From: a virus
Direction: 5' to 3' (one strand)
Length of the DNA stretch: 45,748 bases
Virus record (IMG/VR): IMGVR_UViG_3300037493_003728
Span: 1-45,748 of that record
This document shows positions 31,892-40,451 of the stretch, one piece after another. Numbering within the stretch: the first letter of the stretch is position 1; each line of letters begins with the position of its first letter. Below the pieces are notes generated by a model that was not told the DNA's origin, did not search any database, and worked only from the letters and a program-made list of their open reading frames with translations. A program made the position numbers and the translations under genes.

Positions 31892-31974
31892 ATCAGGTAG
31901 CCGACTGATGTATAGGTCATCACATTTAAACCCAATGGGGGAAGAGCGGCTACTCTGAACCCTTGGGTTTTTTT
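31892..31974 (+). ncRNA. Possible small RNA or attenuator leader upstream of primpol
   Basis: The promoter at 31856 and the terminator at 31928-31974 bracket about 83 nt. It contains a 16-codon ORF (MYRSSHLNPMGEERLL) whose TGA lies 5 nt before the 3' arm of the terminator. Either an independent short RNA (for example a replication primer or antisense control) or a leader in which termination controls the primpol gene. No experimental or homology support. Confidence 0.35.
31928..31974 (+). terminator. Intrinsic terminator upstream of primpol
   Basis: AAACCCAA at 31928-31935 pairs with TTGGGTTT at 31963-31970, followed by further T residues. Confidence 0.65.
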
Positions 31975-31992
31975 ATGCGCTAAAACGAAAGG

Positions 31993-32000
31993 TAACTTTT
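31993..32000 (+). promoter_or_regulatory. -7-like box before primpol
   Basis: TAACTTTT (7/8 of TAnnTTTG) ends 6 nt before the ATG at 32007. No TTG at -33 (TTT instead). Confidence 0.35.
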
Positions 32001-32006
32001 ATCAAA

Positions 32007-34283
32007 ATGAGCAAGCACATCAAATTAGATCAAGGAAAACTACTACTGTCAGCAGGGTACAGTCTTCTTGTTGCTGGAGAGAATAAGATTCCGTCTCACC
32101 CGTGGGCAGAATTGCAAAAGACCCAATGGACTACACCCGAACTCGAAAGGGCTATTCAGATACCTGATATTTGGCGCTACGGCTACTGCACGGGATTCAA
32201 TGATGTTTTTGTAATAGACATCGACCTGAAAGTTCTGCCAATAGAGAGGCGCGCTCCGTTCTTTAATGAGTTCATGTCCTTTGCGAGAGATTCCATCATG
32301 GGTTTTGACGACCGCGTATCAATCCATAGGACTGTCAATCAGGGATACCACCTCACTTACAGGACAAAGACCGATATGGGCAATATGAAACTGGCCGTCC
32401 CTACCGTGACAGGAATGAAAAAAGAGGGAAAGTCAAAAGTGGAGGCTCTGATCGAAACAAGGGGGAGGGGCGGTTACTGTGTGGTTTACGATGAGTGCGT
32501 GAATGGAACCGACTACACTGCCATTGGACACCTTGATGACGAAGAGCACGAAACGCTGTTGAGTATCTGCCGGACTTATGATGAGAGCACGGTCAGTGCG
32601 GAACGCCCAGAGGTAAAAAAAGTCCAACAGATAGATGGCGGTCGCCTCAGCCCGTGGGATGACTATAACAAGCGTTTTGATGTATTCGATGTGTTTGGTG
32701 ACGATTTCAAGATAGTTCGACAATTGACCTCGAAGGTTGTGATAAAGAGGCAGGGGGCGACCTCGGCACACTCAGGATATGTTTATAGGGATAGTGGGTG
32801 CATGTACCTGTTCAGCACGGGTACGGTTTACCCGCACGAAAAGCTACTCAGCCCGTTCGCTGTATATACTTACAGAAATCATGGTGGTGACTTTTCGGCT
32901 GCTGGAAAACAACTCTACATTGACGGGTATGGAGATAGGGTAAAGCGGAACCCACCCATAAAACTAACACCTCCTGAACCAGCGCCTATATCTACCCCGC
33001 CCGTTTTTCCAATAGACGTATTCCCTACTGAAGTGTCTAATTTCCTCATAGAGATGAACGCTGCGCTAGGTCACAATATCGACTTCATGTCGAGCGGAAT
33101 ACTCTGGATGACGTCACTGATAATCGGAAACTCGATGAAGATCAGAGTAAAGAGAGGGTGGAACGAATGCTCTGTCCTATGGCTGGCTGTTGTAGGCGAC
33201 CCAGGCACGGGAAAAACACCGGCTATGAGGGCAGTTATTGAACCACTCCAAAACCTCAACGGAAAAGAGATCCGTGAGCATAGGAGGCAGATGGATAAGT
33301 GGACTCATTACGAATCATTGACAAAAGACGAAAAACAACATGCAAATGAAGTCCAGCGACCAAGAAAGAGCCAGTTCATCGTGAACGACACGACCATTGA
33401 GGCGCTTGTGGAGCTGCATGAGCAGAATCCGAACTCCGTAGGGATATTCAAAGATGAGCTTGCGGGATGGATCAAAGACATGAATAAGTATCGAGCTGGG
33501 TCGGATCTTGAGTTTCATCTGTCTGCATTCTCGAATAGCCCAGCTTACACCACAAGAAAGACCGTTCGGGACAACTACATTCACTCTCCAGTGATCCCTG
33601 TTCTGGGAGGTATTCAGCCGAAAGTGATGATAAAAGTGTTCACGGATGATTACTCAGATAACGGATTCTCTGATAGGCTACTCTTGTGTTTTCCAGACGT
33701 GTCTGTGAATGAATTCACACTGAACGAGATCGACCAAGACCTGATAGATTGGTGGTCGGAATACATTCAGAGCTTGTTCAGTCATGTCAAATCAGAGGTA
33801 AAGATGGATGAGGATGGAGACGTCATAAGTGAATATATTGGATTCACAGAGTCAGGTACACAAAGGCTTCTTGAAGTAATGAACGAGATCACCGCCATGG
33901 AAAACTCGGACGAGACGACCGAAACAATGAAGTCCATCCTCCCTAAGCAGAAAACGTACATTCCAAGGTTCTGTTTGGATCTGCACGTTCTCGAATGTTA
34001 TTCGAACGGAGAGTCATTCTCGTCTCCGATAGAGGTAGAAACCATCGACAAGGCATACAAAGTTTCAAAGTACTTCATAGCTATGGCCCATAAGGTTCTT
34101 GGTAATTCGATAGAGTATCAAAAACTTAGAGACAGTCTTGTTCAAAAAGACAGTCTGAGTGACATGGAGAAGTTTCAGAAGATGTATGCTGTCAATCCGA
34201 ATCTGAATAAAGCTGAAGCTGCGAGGATGCTGAAAGTGGCAAGGACTACTATTTACAATTGGGTTAAAGAATTAGGAGGATGA
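32007..34283 (+). CDS. Primase-polymerase / DUF3987 ATPase replication protein
   Basis: A 758-aa multidomain replication protein. Residues about 1-190 are an archaeo-eukaryotic type primpol: IPSHPWAELQ and catalytic FVIDIDLK (Asp71, Asp73), later EALIETRGRGGYCVV. The middle and second half are a DUF3987 helicase-like ATPase with Walker A VGDPGTGKTPAM (about residue 397), Walker B-like VGIFKDELAGW and a conserved FSDRLLLCFPD. The last 35 residues are a helix-turn-helix (NLNKAEAARMLKVARTTIYNW). It is the best candidate initiator for the TGTACA cluster immediately upstream. Overlaps the helicase gene by ATGA. Confidence 0.88.
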   Translation: MSKHIKLDQGKLLLSAGYSLLVAGENKIPSHPWAELQKTQWTTPELERAIQIPDIWRYGYCTGFNDVFVIDIDLKVLPIERRAPFFNEFMSFARDSIMGFDDRVSIHRTVNQGYHLTYRTKTDMGNMKLAVPTVTGMKKEGKSKVEALIETRGRGGYCVVYDECVNGTDYTAIGHLDDEEHETLLSICRTYDESTVSAERPEVKKVQQIDGGRLSPWDDYNKRFDVFDVFGDDFKIVRQLTSKVVIKRQGATSAHSGYVYRDSGCMYLFSTGTVYPHEKLLSPFAVYTYRNHGGDFSAAGKQLYIDGYGDRVKRNPPIKLTPPEPAPISTPPVFPIDVFPTEVSNFLIEMNAALGHNIDFMSSGILWMTSLIIGNSMKIRVKRGWNECSVLWLAVVGDPGTGKTPAMRAVIEPLQNLNGKEIREHRRQMDKWTHYESLTKDEKQHANEVQRPRKSQFIVNDTTIEALVELHEQNPNSVGIFKDELAGWIKDMNKYRAGSDLEFHLSAFSNSPAYTTRKTVRDNYIHSPVIPVLGGIQPKVMIKVFTDDYSDNGFSDRLLLCFPDVSVNEFTLNEIDQDLIDWWSEYIQSLFSHVKSEVKMDEDGDVISEYIGFTESGTQRLLEVMNEITAMENSDETTETMKSILPKQKTYIPRFCLDLHVLECYSNGESFSSPIEVETIDKAYKVSKYFIAMAHKVLGNSIEYQKLRDSLVQKDSLSDMEKFQKMYAVNPNLNKAEAARMLKVARTTIYNWVKELGG

Positions 34284-35740
34284 TAAAACTGAGAGATTAC
34301 CAAACAAATACTGTTGGAGGCATTCGAGACAATTTTTCTCGCGGAAAGAAGCGAGTGGTCATGTGCGCGCCCACTGGCGCTGGCAAGACGGCTATGTTCA
34401 GTTACATGGTTTCACAAGCTGTCAAAAAAGGAAGTAATGCACTTATCGTTACAGATAGAATCGAACTATTAAAGCAGGCCGGAAGTAGTTTTGATAGGTT
34501 TGGGATACACCCCCAATATATATCAGCAGGGTCTTACCCGAATATGAATGCCCCGTGCCACGTTGCAATGGTTGAAACACTTGCAAGAAGGGTTGAGCAG
34601 TATAAGGATTTCCTTGAAAGTAGGAGGCTCGTCATATTCGATGAAGCACACAAGTCAGCATTTGACAAGATCTTCCCATTCCTTGGAGAGAACACGTTTG
34701 TTATAGGGGCAACTGCTACTCCGTTCAGAAAAGGTAGGTCGCAAAAGGGTATGGATGAGTTTTACAACTCGATAGTTCAATCGATCGACACCCCAGAGCT
34801 GATCGAACTCGGATTTCTGAGTCGGCCATCATATTTCGGTGTCGATGTTGACCTGACCGATGTGAAGAAAGTTGCTGGAGAGTTTGATGCGAAATCAATG
34901 CAGAAGCAGTATGAAAAACTAAAAACATTCAATGGGGTAATAGACAACTACGTTAGGCTCACGCCAGGAAAGAAGGCAATCGTTTTTTCAGCGGGGATAA
35001 ATAACTCAAAGCAGCTTGCCGATGAGATGGATAAGAGAGGCATTCCATCCATGCACCTCGATTCTGAAATGAGTGACGCGGATAGACGGGCTATTCTGAA
35101 TTGGTTCGATCAGAGTCATAACGGGGTGCTGTGCAATGTGGGGATAGCTACAACAGGATTCGACCAGCCGGACATTGAGACGGTTATTCTTTACAGAGCT
35201 ACTACGTCATTGCCGCTCTACCTGCAAATGGTGGGGCGTGGGTCAAGGGTTACTGACAGGAAGAAGAAGTTTACAATACTCGATTTCGGGAACAACGTGA
35301 AGCGATTTGGGTTTTGGGATGACCCAAGAGACTGGAGTCTTGAGAAGGTCGGGTCTTCAACTGTCGGACTCGCGCCAGTTAAAACGTGTCCGAAATGTGA
35401 CGCGCTTCTTGCTGCCTCTGCGAAAATGTGTGTGGTGTGCGGTTACGAGTTCCCAAAAGCAGAGGCAGAACCAGCGCCAGAAGTGACGCTGACCGAGGTA
35501 AAATCAAAGGTTCCTAATGGGCTTGTGGGTAAAATGGTGTCAGACCTGAGTGTTTTGGAGTTGTCCGACCTACAAGACAGTGGCGCGTACAAACCCACTT
35601 TCATCTGGAGGGTTATCCGCTCAAAAGGAAGGGACGAGCTTGTTCAGTATGCGTCAATGAGAGGATATACAATGGGGTGGGTTTATAGGCAGGAGCGAGA
35701 ATTGGAGAATTCAAATTTCAGTAATTACCGACTAAGATGA
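34280..35740 (+). CDS. SF2 DEAD/DEAH-type helicase with zinc motif
   Basis: A 486-aa protein with RDYQTNTVGGIRDNF (Q-like motif), Walker A APTGAGKT (31-37), FDEAHKS (DEAH), GATATPF (motif III), QMVGRGSRV (motif VI), and a C-terminal zinc pair CPKC...CVVC. It is an ATP-dependent DNA translocase/helicase of the kind found in phage replication modules. It is coupled to primpol and to the VRR-NUC gene by ATGA overlaps. Confidence 0.9.
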   Translation: MIKLRDYQTNTVGGIRDNFSRGKKRVVMCAPTGAGKTAMFSYMVSQAVKKGSNALIVTDRIELLKQAGSSFDRFGIHPQYISAGSYPNMNAPCHVAMVETLARRVEQYKDFLESRRLVIFDEAHKSAFDKIFPFLGENTFVIGATATPFRKGRSQKGMDEFYNSIVQSIDTPELIELGFLSRPSYFGVDVDLTDVKKVAGEFDAKSMQKQYEKLKTFNGVIDNYVRLTPGKKAIVFSAGINNSKQLADEMDKRGIPSMHLDSEMSDADRRAILNWFDQSHNGVLCNVGIATTGFDQPDIETVILYRATTSLPLYLQMVGRGSRVTDRKKKFTILDFGNNVKRFGFWDDPRDWSLEKVGSSTVGLAPVKTCPKCDALLAASAKMCVVCGYEFPKAEAEPAPEVTLTEVKSKVPNGLVGKMVSDLSVLELSDLQDSGAYKPTFIWRVIRSKGRDELVQYASMRGYTMGWVYRQERELENSNFSNYRLR

Positions 35741-36075
35741 GCGACCTAAGTGAAGCAAGAATCCACCAAGAGTTGTTCACATGGCATTGGAACACCTATC
35801 CTGAACACCGGATGCAACTTTTTATGATCCACAACACACCTAAGAACAGGATTGACGGAGCGCGCTTGAAGGCTATGGGAATGGTCGCTGGTGTGGCCGA
35901 CCTGTGCTTCCTCGGACGGGACGGAGTGACGGTATTCTTGGAAATGAAGACCGATATTGGCGTCCAAAGTTGGGATCAGAAGCGGTTCGAGGAGGTCTGC
36001 AAAAAGGTCGGAGCGAAGTATTTTCTCGTCAGATCCGTGCTTGAAGGGCAGGAGTTGATAAAAAAGTTTCAATAA
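35737..36075 (+). CDS. VRR-NUC domain nuclease
   Basis: A 112-aa stand-alone VRR-NUC protein. Core: MIHNTPKNRIDGARLKAMGMVAGVADLCFLG, then TVFLEMKTDIGVQSWDQKRFEEV, with the PD-(D/E)xK residues GVAD and EMK. Such phage nucleases resolve branched DNA. Overlaps the helicase by ATGA. Confidence 0.88.
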   Translation: MSDLSEARIHQELFTWHWNTYPEHRMQLFMIHNTPKNRIDGARLKAMGMVAGVADLCFLGRDGVTVFLEMKTDIGVQSWDQKRFEEVCKKVGAKYFLVRSVLEGQELIKKFQ

Positions 36076-36161
36076 ATGTTGGAAATAATTTGGTTGGTAA
36101 GGATGGAGTGGTTAGGTTTGTCAGGTCGAAAGCAATGAAGCACGACTAAACTACAAAGAAG

Positions 36162-36332
36162 ATGAAAGTATCACAAATTGAAAAGGCATTCGAGAAAAGA
36201 GGTTACAAGGTGGCCTATTGCTCATCTTCATCCAATAGCGGTAAGTGTTCGTTCATTCTAAAGATGAACGGGTTCGTAAAGCACTCATTCACAAGCGCGA
36301 ACGCAGCTTACAACGCATTGATTAAGAACTGA
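36162..36332 (+). CDS. Small hypothetical protein, 56 aa
   Basis: ATG 36162 to TGA 36332: MKVSQIEKAFEKRGYKVAY, a Ser-rich linker, then KCSFILKMNGFVKHSFTSANAAYNALIKN. The compact helix-strand-strand-helix pattern with good coding character supports a real small protein; no family recognised. It lies 86 nt after the VRR-NUC gene and before the split methyltransferase. Confidence 0.5.
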   Translation: MKVSQIEKAFEKRGYKVAYCSSSSNSGKCSFILKMNGFVKHSFTSANAAYNALIKN

Positions 36333-36395
36333 AACTTGGTAGGTCGGGGGATTGGCACTTACCATGAACCCGTTACCACAACCTTAACCGAAATA

Positions 36396-37162
36396 ATGAA
36401 AAAGCTGATCAACACTGAAAAAATGATAAAAGGCAATGAATCCCCATTATGCCAATCCGACTTTAGCGGAGGGCTCAGGCTATTTCAAGGAGACGCAATG
36501 GACTTGATTTGCGATTTAGATGACCACAGTATAGACCTAACAATATTAGACCCTGATTATCAGGACTGGGACAAACTTTGCGAAGGCGGCTTGATTTGTC
36601 AGGCCGTAAGGGTTACGAAGCTGACGGGAAACATTGTTTGCTTTACTAAGCAACCATTCGATTATAAGTTGAGAAACGAAGTGAACCACGTATTTAGACG
36701 AGAAATAATTTGGAGCTTTTCAAATGGGGCGCTTGGGTGAGTAAGCGGATGCCACTCGTCTCCTTTCAGAAAATATTCTGGCTTACACTGAGTAAGGATT
36801 TTTATATAGACGTAAGAACCGGACTGGATTACAGCGAAGCAACAAAATCAATGAAGCGAAGCAGTAAGGTGTTTGGTGACTACAAAGCGGAAGGAAGGCA
36901 ATTTGATAAGTCAGACGAGGGGACTTGGATAAGAGATCACTATCATTTTAACAAGCCGCATTCTGGAAAAATACCCGCAAAGCCAAAAGACTTGATGCAG
37001 ATACTCATTAAATGCTTCTGCCCTGAAAACGGAGTGGTTTTAGACCCGTTTTTCGGTAGCGGAATAGTTGGGGACGTTTGCAGGGAATTAAATAGAGACT
37101 TTATCGCATACGAGATTGATGAGCAAAGAGTGAGAGTGTTTAACGATAGATGGTCGCGCTGA
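36396..37162 (+). pseudogene. N4/N6 DNA methyltransferase split by a frameshift
   Basis: Two ORFs together form one beta-class methyltransferase. The first (ATG 36396 to TGA 36740) has LFQGDAMDLICDL and the catalytic LTILDPDYQDWDKL, DPDY in place of DPPY. It ends after IIWSFSN. The second frame (from about 36712 to 37162) continues with KWGAWVSKRMPLVSFQKIF and has the SAM-binding LDPFFGSGIVGD. Reading one extra G in the GGGG run at 36726-36729 restores NGGAWVSK. This could be sequencing error, a decayed gene or G-run variation. The upstream ORF codons before 36396 are probably not used. Confidence 0.7.
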
Positions 37163-37196
37163 AATGCCACTCTCAATCACAAAAACGCGATCTATG

Positions 37197-37862
37197 ATGC
37201 GATCAAATAAGATAACCTGTTCTGATTACAGGAGTGGGGATGGCGTTTATGACCTCGCAATGTTTGACCCGCCTTTTGATATTTGGAAGGATATTGACTG
37301 GAAGCCAGTTGCAAAAACATACTGCTGCTTTACAAACTTTCAAAACAGGCATCACGTTGAAAAAATGTTCGGTGTTCCAAAGTTTGAAATGATTTGGTTT
37401 TTCAAGGATGGTAGGTGGGTGAGTCACAATATGCCACGCCTTACTCATGAGCACATAATGATCTATGGTGAGCTTCGTCACGATGCCTACGTTGGAGAAT
37501 ACAACATGGATAGAACCCCCATGAAAAAAGGTAAGGGATGCATTGGAAGAGATAAGGGCCTTGGAGATAGAACCTACACGCCAAGAGAGAGAAAAATGCT
37601 CAACAGCGTCATTGAAGTGCCTCGAAACGTGGGTAAGGAGCTCGGCGTCTGGGGCAAACCAATCGACCTGATAAAACCGATAATGGAATGGCTTACCAGT
37701 AGGAACGAAAGTGTTTGGGATGGATTTGCGGGTAGCGGAACCTTTGGAGTAGTTGCAAAGGATCTGGAATTGCAATATGATGGATACGAAATAAATGAAA
37801 ATGCCTGTCAAAAGGCCAATTTTAGAATTCAGTCGCAGAACAAGTCAGCTCAATGCCTTTAA
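37197..37862 (+). CDS. N4/N6 DNA methyltransferase
   Basis: ATG 37197 (or 37194) gives about 221 aa; the in-frame extension upstream to 37164 (MPLSITKTRSM) is less likely. DPPF motif in YDLAMFDPPFDIWKDI, later VWDGFAGSGTFGVVAKDLELQYDGYEINENA (SAM-binding). Motif IV before motif I makes it beta-class, adding a methyl to adenine N6 or cytosine N4. Follows the split methyltransferase closely, and the next small gene overlaps its 3' end. Confidence 0.85.
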   Translation: MRSNKITCSDYRSGDGVYDLAMFDPPFDIWKDIDWKPVAKTYCCFTNFQNRHHVEKMFGVPKFEMIWFFKDGRWVSHNMPRLTHEHIMIYGELRHDAYVGEYNMDRTPMKKGKGCIGRDKGLGDRTYTPRERKMLNSVIEVPRNVGKELGVWGKPIDLIKPIMEWLTSRNESVWDGFAGSGTFGVVAKDLELQYDGYEINENACQKANFRIQSQNKSAQCL

Positions 37863-38032
37863 AACCTTTCAAATACAACGGCCAAACGCTCAGGGTGACA
37901 GGCACGTTCAGGACTGGTCAGTGGCCGAAAGAGCAATGGTTCCACTCGATCAAGAATGAGGACACTGGAGAGTTCAAGGATAAGCCGGATGAGTGGTTAA
38001 GAGAAGTTATGAAACGAATTAAACAGCAATGA
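37853..38032 (+). CDS. Small hypothetical protein, 59 aa
   Basis: ATG 37853, overlapping the methyltransferase by 10 nt, ends in TGA that overlaps the next ATG (ATGA at 38029). MPLKPFKYNGQTLRVTGTF, then QWPKEQWFHSIKNEDTGEF and a charged end. The two overlaps argue for real translation; no family recognised. Confidence 0.55.
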   Translation: MPLKPFKYNGQTLRVTGTFRTGQWPKEQWFHSIKNEDTGEFKDKPDEWLREVMKRIKQQ

Positions 38033-38685
38033 ACACAGTAGAACTATTCTCAGGAGACAGGTCATTCGGCAAAGCTGCCGAGGCCGCAGGACACAACGTA
38101 TTCTCCGTGGACTGGAGCGATTACCCGAACACACACCTGAAGATCGACATCGAATGGATGCGACCAAGTGACGTGCCATTCATCCCTGACGTGGTGTGGG
38201 CCAGTTTCGATTGCACGACCTATTCGATAGCCGCGTGCAGCACTCATCGAAATCTGGACAGGTCGCCCAAGACCGAATACGCCCACAAGTGCGACCGAGT
38301 GAATCAGCATGTCATAGCAATGGTCGATCATTGGTTGAAACTGAACCCTAACTTGATATTCTTCTTCGAGAATCCTCGCGGGAATCTCCGTCACATGCCG
38401 TGGATGCAGAAGTTCAAAAGACACACTATTTGGTATTGCCAGTACAATGATGAGCGCGCAAAACCAACTGACGTGTGGACGAACTCGACCGCTTGGGCTC
38501 CTCGTCCTGAATGCCACAACTTCAAATATGACGCACGGGGAGCCATCATCGACAGGCATTGCCACCACGAATCAGCCCGTAGAGGCGCAAAGACAGGAAC
38601 TCAGGGAAGGAAAGGTAGCTTCGAGCGGTCTAAGATCCCCGCTGAACTTTGCCGAGAGATCGTTGATTCGTTGCAATCAAAATAA
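38029..38685 (+). CDS. Cytosine-C5 methyltransferase-like protein
   Basis: A 218-aa protein with motif I VELFSGDRSFGKAAEAAGH, an acidic strand VFSVDWSD, WASFDCTTYSIAAC where PCxxxS stands in C5 enzymes, and IFFFENPRGNLR (ENP). The catalytic Cys is kept but Pro before it is not. It is short for a C5 enzyme and lacks a separate recognition domain, as do small phage-type C5 methyltransferases. It could instead act on another base; no partner nuclease is present. Confidence 0.75.
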   Translation: MNTVELFSGDRSFGKAAEAAGHNVFSVDWSDYPNTHLKIDIEWMRPSDVPFIPDVVWASFDCTTYSIAACSTHRNLDRSPKTEYAHKCDRVNQHVIAMVDHWLKLNPNLIFFFENPRGNLRHMPWMQKFKRHTIWYCQYNDERAKPTDVWTNSTAWAPRPECHNFKYDARGAIIDRHCHHESARRGAKTGTQGRKGSFERSKIPAELCREIVDSLQSK

Positions 38686-38699
38686 TTTCAGTAGTTTTG
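38671..38699 (+). promoter_or_regulatory. Promoter for the DnaA-like gene and lysis genes
   Basis: TTG at 38671-38673, 18 nt, TAGTTTTG at 38692-38699. It lies at the 3' end of the preceding gene. The upstream ATTTCA/AATCAAAATAATTTCA context recurs at 29008-29024. Confidence 0.65.
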
Positions 38700-38721
38700 G
38701 CAAACTAATTCACAGCTTCCA

Positions 38722-39177
38722 ATGTTAGAGAACGACATTTACGTACGAAGGTTTAAGGATAAGGCCGAATCACTCGGCTTTACCGACATGCCAGCAGACG
38801 AAAGAATAGATAAGTACCGCACAGATGGGGTTGCTCCGTCATTGGCCGTCTCCAAGTATTTCAGCAAGCTGAAGATCAAGTCGCGGGTCAGTAAAGATGA
38901 GCTGGAGCCGCTTGTGATCTCGGCCTGTAACGCATTCGGAGCAGACCCGATGGACGTGGCGCTTTCAGATACTGAAGAAATGCGCGACCTGAAGACCATT
39001 GTGTGCCGACTGGCCGTGAACGAAATGAATATCCGGCCTCACACCGTCATCCGAAAGCGTCTCGGTCTGAAATACAACAGCATGGTCAATCACCATGTCG
39101 ATCGTTTCGCAACAAGGACGGACAGGGTGGGATTCCTTGACAAGTTTGAGGTAACCAAAAAAGCGATGGCGTTATGA
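38722..39177 (+). CDS. DnaA domain IV-like DNA-binding protein
   Basis: A 151-aa protein. Residues about 66-130 read like DnaA domain IV: VISACNAFGADPMDVALSDTEEMRDLKTIVCRLAVNEMNIRPHTVIRKRLGLKYNSMVNHHVD, with the helix-loop-helix spacing of DnaA (start ...ACEYF/CNAFG, R.I...L..E, IG.GR.H..V). The N-terminal half is Lys-rich and helical, and there is no AAA+ domain. A domain IV without ATPase may compete for or bind DnaA-type boxes. Similarity is by eye. Confidence 0.45.
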   Translation: MLENDIYVRRFKDKAESLGFTDMPADERIDKYRTDGVAPSLAVSKYFSKLKIKSRVSKDELEPLVISACNAFGADPMDVALSDTEEMRDLKTIVCRLAVNEMNIRPHTVIRKRLGLKYNSMVNHHVDRFATRTDRVGFLDKFEVTKKAMAL

Positions 39178-39593
39178 GCAAACCGTTCAAACTTTCCAAG
39201 ACGAGTCGAGAGAGGCTTGTAGGCATCGAGCCGATCCTCATCACCATCGTAGAGGACGCTATAAAGACGAGCCCTATCGATTTTGGAATACCGCAGGACG
39301 GAGGGCTCAGGACAGCACATCGGCAGAACGCAATGTACGCTCAGGGCCGTACCGACCTAAGCAAGCCGAAGATCACGAACGCTGACGGGTTCAAGAAGTT
39401 CAGCCGACACCAATCTGGAGAGGCGTTCGATATTTACGCCTTCGTGGATGGAAAAGCCTCATGGGACGTTAACCACCTGGAAACAATTGCCCGTCACCTT
39501 ATTGTGGTCGCGGCCACTCACGGAGTTGAACTCGAATGGGGTGGCGGCTGGCCGAAATTCAAAGATATGCCGCACTTTCAGATAAAGCGATGA
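39174..39593 (+). CDS. M15-family peptidoglycan peptidase (endolysin)
   Basis: A 139-aa single-domain enzyme of the M15 L-Ala-D-Glu/D-Ala-D-Ala peptidase family: LRTAHRQNAMYAQGRT, SRHQSGEAFDI (S-x-H-x2-G-x-A-x-D, zinc ligands His79 and Asp86) and a C-terminal MPHFQI (His134). No signal peptide, so a holin is needed for release. Its stop overlaps the following membrane gene by ATGA. This is the lysis enzyme of the phage. Confidence 0.93.
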   Translation: MSKPFKLSKTSRERLVGIEPILITIVEDAIKTSPIDFGIPQDGGLRTAHRQNAMYAQGRTDLSKPKITNADGFKKFSRHQSGEAFDIYAFVDGKASWDVNHLETIARHLIVVAATHGVELEWGGGWPKFKDMPHFQIKR

Positions 39594-39970
39594 CGAAACC
39601 GACCCTCATAACCATCGCCATCACAGTCGGCCTCGCTCTCACAGTAGGCGCTACGATCCTCACTATGCGCTCCTGCTCCGACCGACCGAAACTCGACACT
39701 ACGGCTCAGGACACCACCATCTACCGGACAGACCGATTGAGGGCTGAATACGAAGCGGATGCCGATAAACTCCGCACTGAAATCGAAAAACTAACCACAA
39801 AAGAGAGGGAAAATGAATTACAGAACAGTATTAAACGGTCTAAGAAGACCACTCGCAGCAACGCTAATGACGTTGCTGATCTCCCTTTCGCTGCCCAAGG
39901 CGAGTTTTTCACAGACGGGGTCGCCCATCTTGATTCAGTCAAGAGGGAACTCACTGGTAGCGATTACTGA
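39590..39970 (+). CDS. Inner-membrane spanin-like protein
   Basis: ATG 39590 overlaps the endolysin by 4 nt and gives a 126-aa protein. One transmembrane segment at about 6-26 (ITIAITVGLALTVGATILTM), then a polar coiled-coil region (RLRAEYEADADKLRTEIEKLTTKEREN). This layout fits the Rz-type i-spanin. A second gene starts inside it at 39813 in another frame. Confidence 0.65.
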   Translation: MTKPTLITIAITVGLALTVGATILTMRSCSDRPKLDTTAQDTTIYRTDRLRAEYEADADKLRTEIEKLTTKERENELQNSIKRSKKTTRSNANDVADLPFAAQGEFFTDGVAHLDSVKRELTGSDY

Positions 39971-40391
39971 AAGGCAGTATGCTTCCGTACTCTTCGGATT
40001 CTCATACATCAGCCACCTCGAAAGGACGGCCGAGGCATCACTGGACGAGATCGATCGCCTCGACTCCATCCGTGACGCACTCCAAGCCGAGGTCGATGCG
40101 CTTAAATCTGCTCTTAAACAAGTCGATGAGGGTAGAGCAGCACTCAATTCCAAGCTGGCCGCTACGGAAAGCGCCTATGCTTCAGAAAAGAGAAGGTCAG
40201 GATTCCAAATGATAGCCTCGTTGCAAGGGGGTATCGGAGCCAGTTACGCCCAAATCCCCAATTACGCGGGAGGTGGAATTGACATCGGATTGAAGTTCCG
40301 ATCAGGAACTTACTTCTCAGTCGGATACATGGCAGGGACAGGACACATGGGGACGATCAGGATAGGTCAGGTCATTCGGTTGAGGAAGTAA
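39813..40391 (+). CDS. Exported coiled-coil protein with beta-rich C-terminus, o-spanin candidate
   Basis: A 192-aa protein starting 158 nt inside the i-spanin-like gene in another frame. Signal peptide (LAATLMTLLISLSLPKASFS, then QTG), long coiled coil at about 68-128 (RTAEASLDEIDRLDSIRDALQAEVDALKSALKQ), then outer-membrane-like alternating strands (QMIASLQGGIGASYAQIP, GGGIDIGLKFRSGTYFSVGYMAG) ending RLRK. There is no lipobox. Rz1-like nesting with a beta-rich end instead of a lipid anchor is unusual. Confidence 0.6.
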   Translation: MNYRTVLNGLRRPLAATLMTLLISLSLPKASFSQTGSPILIQSRGNSLVAITERQYASVLFGFSYISHLERTAEASLDEIDRLDSIRDALQAEVDALKSALKQVDEGRAALNSKLAATESAYASEKRRSGFQMIASLQGGIGASYAQIPNYAGGGIDIGLKFRSGTYFSVGYMAGTGHMGTIRIGQVIRLRK

Positions 40392-40451
40392 CACCTTATT
40401 TAGACCGATTCCAAATTACACCACAACTGTACAAGTGTCAAAATAGTTTCA

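Noticed and set aside
36710-36745. Programmed -1 frameshift in the split methyltransferase
   Set aside because: There is no good slippery heptamer in phase; re-pairing on GGG GCG would be poor, so an indel or run-length change is more likely.
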